A stretch of 64,000 nucleotides of DNA, taken from NCBI RefSeq assembly GCF_014646215.1, contig NZ_BMNA01000003.1, positions 558,001 through 622,000 of the forward strand. Direction: 5' to 3'. Shown one piece after another: positions 60,619 through 64,000 of this stretch. Position numbers and translations under genes: made by a program. Below the pieces are notes generated by a model, which worked only from the letters and a program-made list of their open reading frames with translations, was not told the origin of the DNA and ran no database searches. The first letter of the stretch is position 1; the number at the start of each line of letters is the position of its first letter. This DNA is from Nakamurella endophytica (lineage in GTDB: Bacteria; Actinomycetota; Actinomycetes; Mycobacteriales; Nakamurellaceae).

Positions 60619-62373
60619 TCAGGGCGCGACGGTGATGCGGTCCGCGGCGGGCGGGGCCAGGTTCGGGTGCGCCGTCAGGTAGGCGGTGAAGGCGTCCAGG
60701 TCGATCGGGCCGCCGGTCAGGTCGGTGCCCGCGGTGAACCCGGTGAAGCCGTCACCGCCGGCCGCCAGGAAGTTGTTGACCGACACCCGGTAGCTCGCGG
60801 CCGGGTCGACCGGCGTCCCGCCGACCGTGATGTCGCTGACCCGGGAGCCCAGCGGAGCGGACGGGTGCTGCGTGTAGTGCAGCGTCGACGAGATCTGCAG
60901 GATCCGGGAGACGACCGTGCCGTCCTGCTGCTGCTGCCACTGCTGCTCGAGCACCGCGTCGAGCTGGGCACCGGTGAGCGTGATGGTCTGCATGATGTTG
61001 GCGAACGGCTGCACCGCGAACGCCTCGCCGTACGTCACCACGCCGTCACCCTCGCCGGCCGGCGACGAGGCGTAGGTCAGGTCGGTGCGGATGCCGCCGG
61101 GGTTGGTCATGGCGATCTGCGCACCGTTGCCGGTGGTCGCCTCGAGCTGCGCGTCGGCGATCACGTCACCGAGCGGGGACTCGCCCGACGCCGGCGCGGC
61201 CCGCACCAGGTCCGCGGTGATGGTGCCGACCTGCCGGTTGGCGATCGGTGCCGACTTCGACGTGGCCAGGTCGACCAGGGCCTGGATCTTGGGGTCCGCG
61301 GGCACCGTGCGGGTCACCACCTCGTTGAACGAGCTGGTCCGCGACCGGATGACGTCCCGGGTGCGCCGGTCGACCTGCACGTCCACCACCGACACCAGCC
61401 GCCCGAAGGACAGGCCCTGGATGACCGTCCGCGGCTGACCCGCGGGGTCCTTGACGGTGCAGTCGTACTGCTGGTGGCTGTGGCCGGTGAAGATCACGTC
61501 GACCTTGGGTGAGGCGGCCCGCGCGATGGCCGTGGCCGGCCCGCCGGCCGCGACGTTGCAGTCGTCGGGCCCGTTCGGGGTGGCCGGGTCGGCGTCCGAG
61601 TTGTCACCCTGGTGCAGCAGCACCACCTGCGTCTTCACGCCCAGCTTGTCGAGCAGGTTCGCCGTCTTGTCGATGGCCGTGACCTCGTCACCGAACTTCA
61701 GGCCCTGGACGGCGGTCGGCACCACGACCGACGGCAGGTCCCGCAGGGTCACGCCGATGATGCCGATCGGGACGCCGCCGCTGAAGGTCACCGAGAACGG
61801 CAGCAGCGCCGGCCGGCCGTTGTCGAAGGTGACGTTGGCACCGAGGTACGGGAACCGCGCTCCGCTGAACCGGGGGCGGAACTGGCAGCCGTCGGTCGGG
61901 TGGCAGCCGCCGAACTGCATGCGCAGCAGCTCCCGGTAGCCCTCGTCGAACTCGTGGTTGCCCACGACCGACGCCGCGACCTTGAGGTCGTTGAGGAACT
62001 CGATGGTGGGCTCGTCGTGGAACAGCGCCGAGTTCAGCGGAGACGCGCCGATGTTGTCGCCGGTGGACAGCAGCACCGAGTGCCGCGCCGCCTTCCGCAG
62101 CTGGGTGACGTGCGTCGCCAGGTAGGCGGCGCCGCCCGCGTCCACCGTGCTGCCGTCGGCGAGGGTGACCCGCCCCGACGACCCGGCCGGCGGCGTCAGG
62201 TTGCCGTGCAGGTCGTTGAACGACATCAACCGGATCGGGACGGCGCTGCCGCCGCCGTGGTGGGCAGGGGCGGCCGGCGCGGCCGTCGCCACGGTCGCCG
62301 TGACGGGCAGCGCCAGGGTGCAGGCGGCGGCGACGCCGCCGACGCGGCGCAGCCAGCGGAGGGCTCTGTGCAT
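60619..62373 (-). CDS. Secreted bifunctional 5'-nucleotidase/2',3'-cyclic phosphodiesterase family protein
   Basis: 584 aa. The signal peptide (residues ~1-32) is followed by the metallophosphatase domain. FNDLHGN near 52-58, LSTGDNIGAS, VVGNHEFDEG near 137, and FTGHSHQQY are the complete two-metal site. The C-terminal 5'-nucleotidase domain (~340-580) has TNPGGIRTDL and the substrate-stacking region AAGGDGFTGF. It hydrolyses extracellular nucleotides for phosphate and nucleoside uptake. The ATG at 62373 has GAAAGG about seven bases upstream. Monocistronic, with a strong hairpin after it. Confidence 0.92.
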   Translation of the reverse strand: MHRALRWLRRVGGVAAACTLALPVTATVATAAPAAPAHHGGGSAVPIRLMSFNDLHGNLTPPAGSSGRVTLADGSTVDAGGAAYLATHVTQLRKAARHSVLLSTGDNIGASPLNSALFHDEPTIEFLNDLKVAASVVGNHEFDEGYRELLRMQFGGCHPTDGCQFRPRFSGARFPYLGANVTFDNGRPALLPFSVTFSGGVPIGIIGVTLRDLPSVVVPTAVQGLKFGDEVTAIDKTANLLDKLGVKTQVVLLHQGDNSDADPATPNGPDDCNVAAGGPATAIARAASPKVDVIFTGHSHQQYDCTVKDPAGQPRTVIQGLSFGRLVSVVDVQVDRRTRDVIRSRTSSFNEVVTRTVPADPKIQALVDLATSKSAPIANRQVGTITADLVRAAPASGESPLGDVIADAQLEATTGNGAQIAMTNPGGIRTDLTYASSPAGEGDGVVTYGEAFAVQPFANIMQTITLTGAQLDAVLEQQWQQQQDGTVVSRILQISSTLHYTQHPSAPLGSRVSDITVGGTPVDPAASYRVSVNNFLAAGGDGFTGFTAGTDLTGGPIDLDAFTAYLTAHPNLAPPAADRITVAP

Positions 62374-62411
62374 GGTCGACCTTTCCGACAGGGTCGGTGA
62401 CAGCAGGACTC

Positions 62412-62436
62412 TCCCGTCCGGAGGGGCCGGACGGGA
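62412..62436 (-). promoter_or_regulatory. Leader hairpin upstream of the 5'-nucleotidase gene
   Basis: 10-bp perfect inverted repeat (62412-62421 with 62427-62436), 5-nt loop, located 38-63 bp before the start codon. If transcribed, it would form a stable leader hairpin (attenuator or structural); it could also be a DNA operator. Confidence 0.35.
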
Positions 62437-62571
62437 CCGGGAGTGTGAAGTCCCTGTGGGCTCCAGCAGTGTGCAGGGCACCACCGACAGCGGTCCACCG
62501 CGGAGTCCCGAACGTCCGGTGAAGAGCCCGATACATCCCTCGACCGGCCCAGCGGAACGCCGGGCCGGTCG

Positions 62572-62577
62572 TAGCCT
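62572..62577 (+). promoter_or_regulatory. Leaderless -10 hexamer TAGCCT
   Basis: Ends exactly six bases before the GTG at 62584 and fixes that start. Confidence 0.5.
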
Positions 62578-62583
62578 GACCGA

Positions 62584-63531
62584 GTGCGTCGGCGCGTGCT
62601 CGGAGTGCTCCTGCTGCTGGCCGCGGTGGCCGGCGCCGGCCTGGCCGGCGCGGCGCCGCGCCGGCTCGCGGGATCGCCCGTGCCGGCGGTCCTCGTGGCG
62701 GCCGCGCCGCGGGTCGGCGACTGCGTCCTCGCGGACCCGCGGCCGGACCTGATGGTCGACAGGACCGCTCCGGCCCTGCCGACCGTGCCGGCCGGGGACT
62801 GCGCCGCGAGCCGCCTGCCGCACGTCGGCGAGGTGGTGAGCGTGTACCGCGACGGACCGCTGTTCCCCGTGGACAACCTCGGTGTCCGGCCCGTGCCGGA
62901 CGTCGACGCCTGCCGTCCCGCCGCCGACGCCTACCTGGGGCTCGACCGGATCCGCCCGGACACCGACTTCGGCCAGGCCGCGACCAGGTCCGCGGTGCCG
63001 TGGGTGCCCGCGGCGGTCGGGCGGGTCGCCGTGATCGGACCGGACGCGCTCCAGCGCAGGCTGGGCCAGCAGTGGGTCGCCTGCGTCTCCTACGGCCGCG
63101 GGTCGGCTTTCCGGACGTCGGTGCGGGGCGTCTTCCCCGGCGGAGTGCTGCCCGACTCCTACGCTGTGTGCACGGCGGCCTCACCGGCCCCGCCGCGGCC
63201 GGCGGTGCCCTGTGGCATCCCGCACGGCGTCGAGGTCATCGCCGTCCTTCCGCTGACCTACCGCGTGCCGCCGGCGGACGAGCTGGCCACCAGCTGCACC
63301 GCGCTGACCCAGGCGGTGACCGGCCGCCGTGACGTCACCGCAGGCGGCGCGCTCGCGGTCGGCGTGACGGTCACCCACTTCGACGTCCAGGGCCGGCCCG
63401 TGCCCGGCTACCCGGCGTCCGGGGCGGACCAGCCGGCCGAGGCGGCGTGCGCGGTCACGGCGACCGGCGGGCGCCGGCTGGTCGCGACGCTGTCCGGTGC
63501 CGGGGACGCGCCGCTGCCGCTGGCCCGCTGA
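62584..63531 (+). CDS. Septum-formation family secreted protein
   Basis: 315 aa. A signal peptide or anchor (RRRVLGVLLLLAAVAGAGLAG) precedes two similar Cys-containing modules. The first has VGDCV...GDCAASRLPHVGEVVSVY (about 43-90). The second has VPCGIPHGVEVIAVLPLTY (about 208-230). The pattern C-x3-PH-x2-EV is the hallmark of the actinobacterial septum-formation domain (PF13845 type). Biochemical role unknown; extracytoplasmic, probably disulfide-bonded. The GTG at 62584 has TAGCCT six bases upstream. Divergent from the 5'-nucleotidase gene. Confidence 0.75.
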   Translation: MRRRVLGVLLLLAAVAGAGLAGAAPRRLAGSPVPAVLVAAAPRVGDCVLADPRPDLMVDRTAPALPTVPAGDCAASRLPHVGEVVSVYRDGPLFPVDNLGVRPVPDVDACRPAADAYLGLDRIRPDTDFGQAATRSAVPWVPAAVGRVAVIGPDALQRRLGQQWVACVSYGRGSAFRTSVRGVFPGGVLPDSYAVCTAASPAPPRPAVPCGIPHGVEVIAVLPLTYRVPPADELATSCTALTQAVTGRRDVTAGGALAVGVTVTHFDVQGRPVPGYPASGADQPAEAACAVTATGGRRLVATLSGAGDAPLPLAR

Positions 63532-63536
63532 GCCGG

Positions 63537-64000
63537 TCAGACCGACGAGGTGGGGACCAGTTCGGCCCGCAGCTGCAGGAACCGGAAGCGTCCCGGGGCA
63601 CCGGCCACCGGCTCGTAGGCGGCCACCACGTCGTCGACCCAGGAGGTGGCGTCCGTGGCGTCCAGCCGGCGGGTCCAGTCGCCGAAGCCGACCGCGCACC
63701 AGTCGGCGAACCCCCGGCGGGTGTCCCAGTCCCACGACTCGTCCCGGACCTCGAGACGGGTGACCGTCAACCCGGCGGACCTGGCGAGGTCCGGGTAGCC
63801 GGCCGGGTCCACGTGCACGAACGGCGGGGTCCAGCCGGCGAAGGCGGCCGCCCACCGCGGCGACCGGCAGACCTCGACGGCGACGGACTCCAGGCTCGGC
63901 CGGGGCCCGGCACACACCTGCTGCAGCACCAGCCGCCCGTCGTTGCGGACGGCGGCGGCCAGCCGGCGCAGGGCCTCCCGCTGCTCCGGCACCCAGTGCA
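63537..64000 (-). CDS. Class I SAM-dependent methyltransferase (C-terminal part, start outside window)
   Basis: The frame is open to the window edge. The first visible residues read HWVPEQREALRRLAAAV, which corresponds to the segment just after the SAM-binding core in trans-aconitate 2-methyltransferase-like enzymes (HW-x-P). It continues through GRLVLQQV and ends with a substrate-binding cap (WDWDTRRGFADWCAVGF). The SAM motif itself lies beyond the window. It converges on the septum-formation gene, 5 bp apart. Family likely, substrate unknown. Confidence 0.75.
   Translation of the reverse strand, partial: HWVPEQREALRRLAAAVRNDGRLVLQQVCAGPRPSLESVAVEVCRSPRWAAAFAGWTPPFVHVDPAGYPDLARSAGLTVTRLEVRDESWDWDTRRGFADWCAVGFGDWTRRLDATDATSWVDDVVAAYEPVAGAPGRFRFLQLRAELVPTSSV

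Noticed and set aside
1-64000. CRISPR arrays, tRNA or rRNA genes, insertion sequences
   Set aside because: No regularly spaced repeats, cloverleaf-like segments, transposase motifs or terminal inverted repeats were seen in any part of the window.

Overview
The window is a stretch of a very GC-rich actinobacterial chromosome, about 70-75 % G+C by spot counts. GTG starts are frequent, and many genes look leaderless, with a TANNNT-like -10 hexamer about 6 nt before the start codon. Actinobacterial families are plentiful: a 13E12/DUF222-type HNH nuclease with a mycobacterial-type SOS box, a LigB-type ATP-dependent DNA ligase, excalibur and septum-formation family proteins. The genus cannot be fixed from the sequence; a Frankineae/Nakamurella-like host is a guess.

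Layout. 1-3634: the end of recB and all of recD (RecBCD nuclease/helicase). 3900-7034: a small charged protein, a coiled-coil protein, a PH-like membrane protein and an aldo/keto reductase. 7172-25759: a complete type 2 BREX (Pgl) phage-defence island on the minus strand, in transcription order pglW, pglX, pglY, pglZ, brxD, brxHI. A plus-strand YefM/RelE-type toxin-antitoxin pair sits between pglX and pglY. The island is bracketed by a 41-bp direct repeat (39/41 identical) that copies the last codons of the neighbouring beta-lactamase-family gene, so it looks like an insertion at that gene's 3' end. No integrase is present. 25724-42583: a serine-hydrolase lipoprotein, a first G6PD gene, DNA ligase with an epimerase, a processive GT2 glycosyltransferase, an excalibur lipoprotein, a GH5-CBM2 cellulase, a divergent MarR/azoreductase pair with a twin palindromic operator, a GDSL lipase, a metallophosphoesterase, an acetyltransferase, a potassium channel and a second G6PD. 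42699-57320: a PAS/GGDEF diguanylate cyclase, a FUSC membrane protein, a YdeI-family protein, a pseudouridine synthase, a large LuxR-type ATPase regulator, a GGDEF-EAL membrane protein, an NmrA-like reductase, a Nudix hydrolase and an HxlR regulator. 57427-64000: an MFS transporter, a frameshifted SOS-controlled HNH nuclease gene, a secreted 5'-nucleotidase, a septum-formation family protein and the end of a methyltransferase.

How the parts work together. In the island, pglY-pglZ-brxD-brxHI are chained by 4-bp start/stop overlaps and are probably one translationally coupled message. pglW-pglX form a second block that starts only 40 bp after the beta-lactamase stop codon and may depend on read-through from that gene. 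The PglX segment where a target-recognition domain is expected is clearly AT-richer than its surroundings, suggesting exchange of specificity. Outside the island the content is ordinary chromosomal housekeeping, signalling and secretion.
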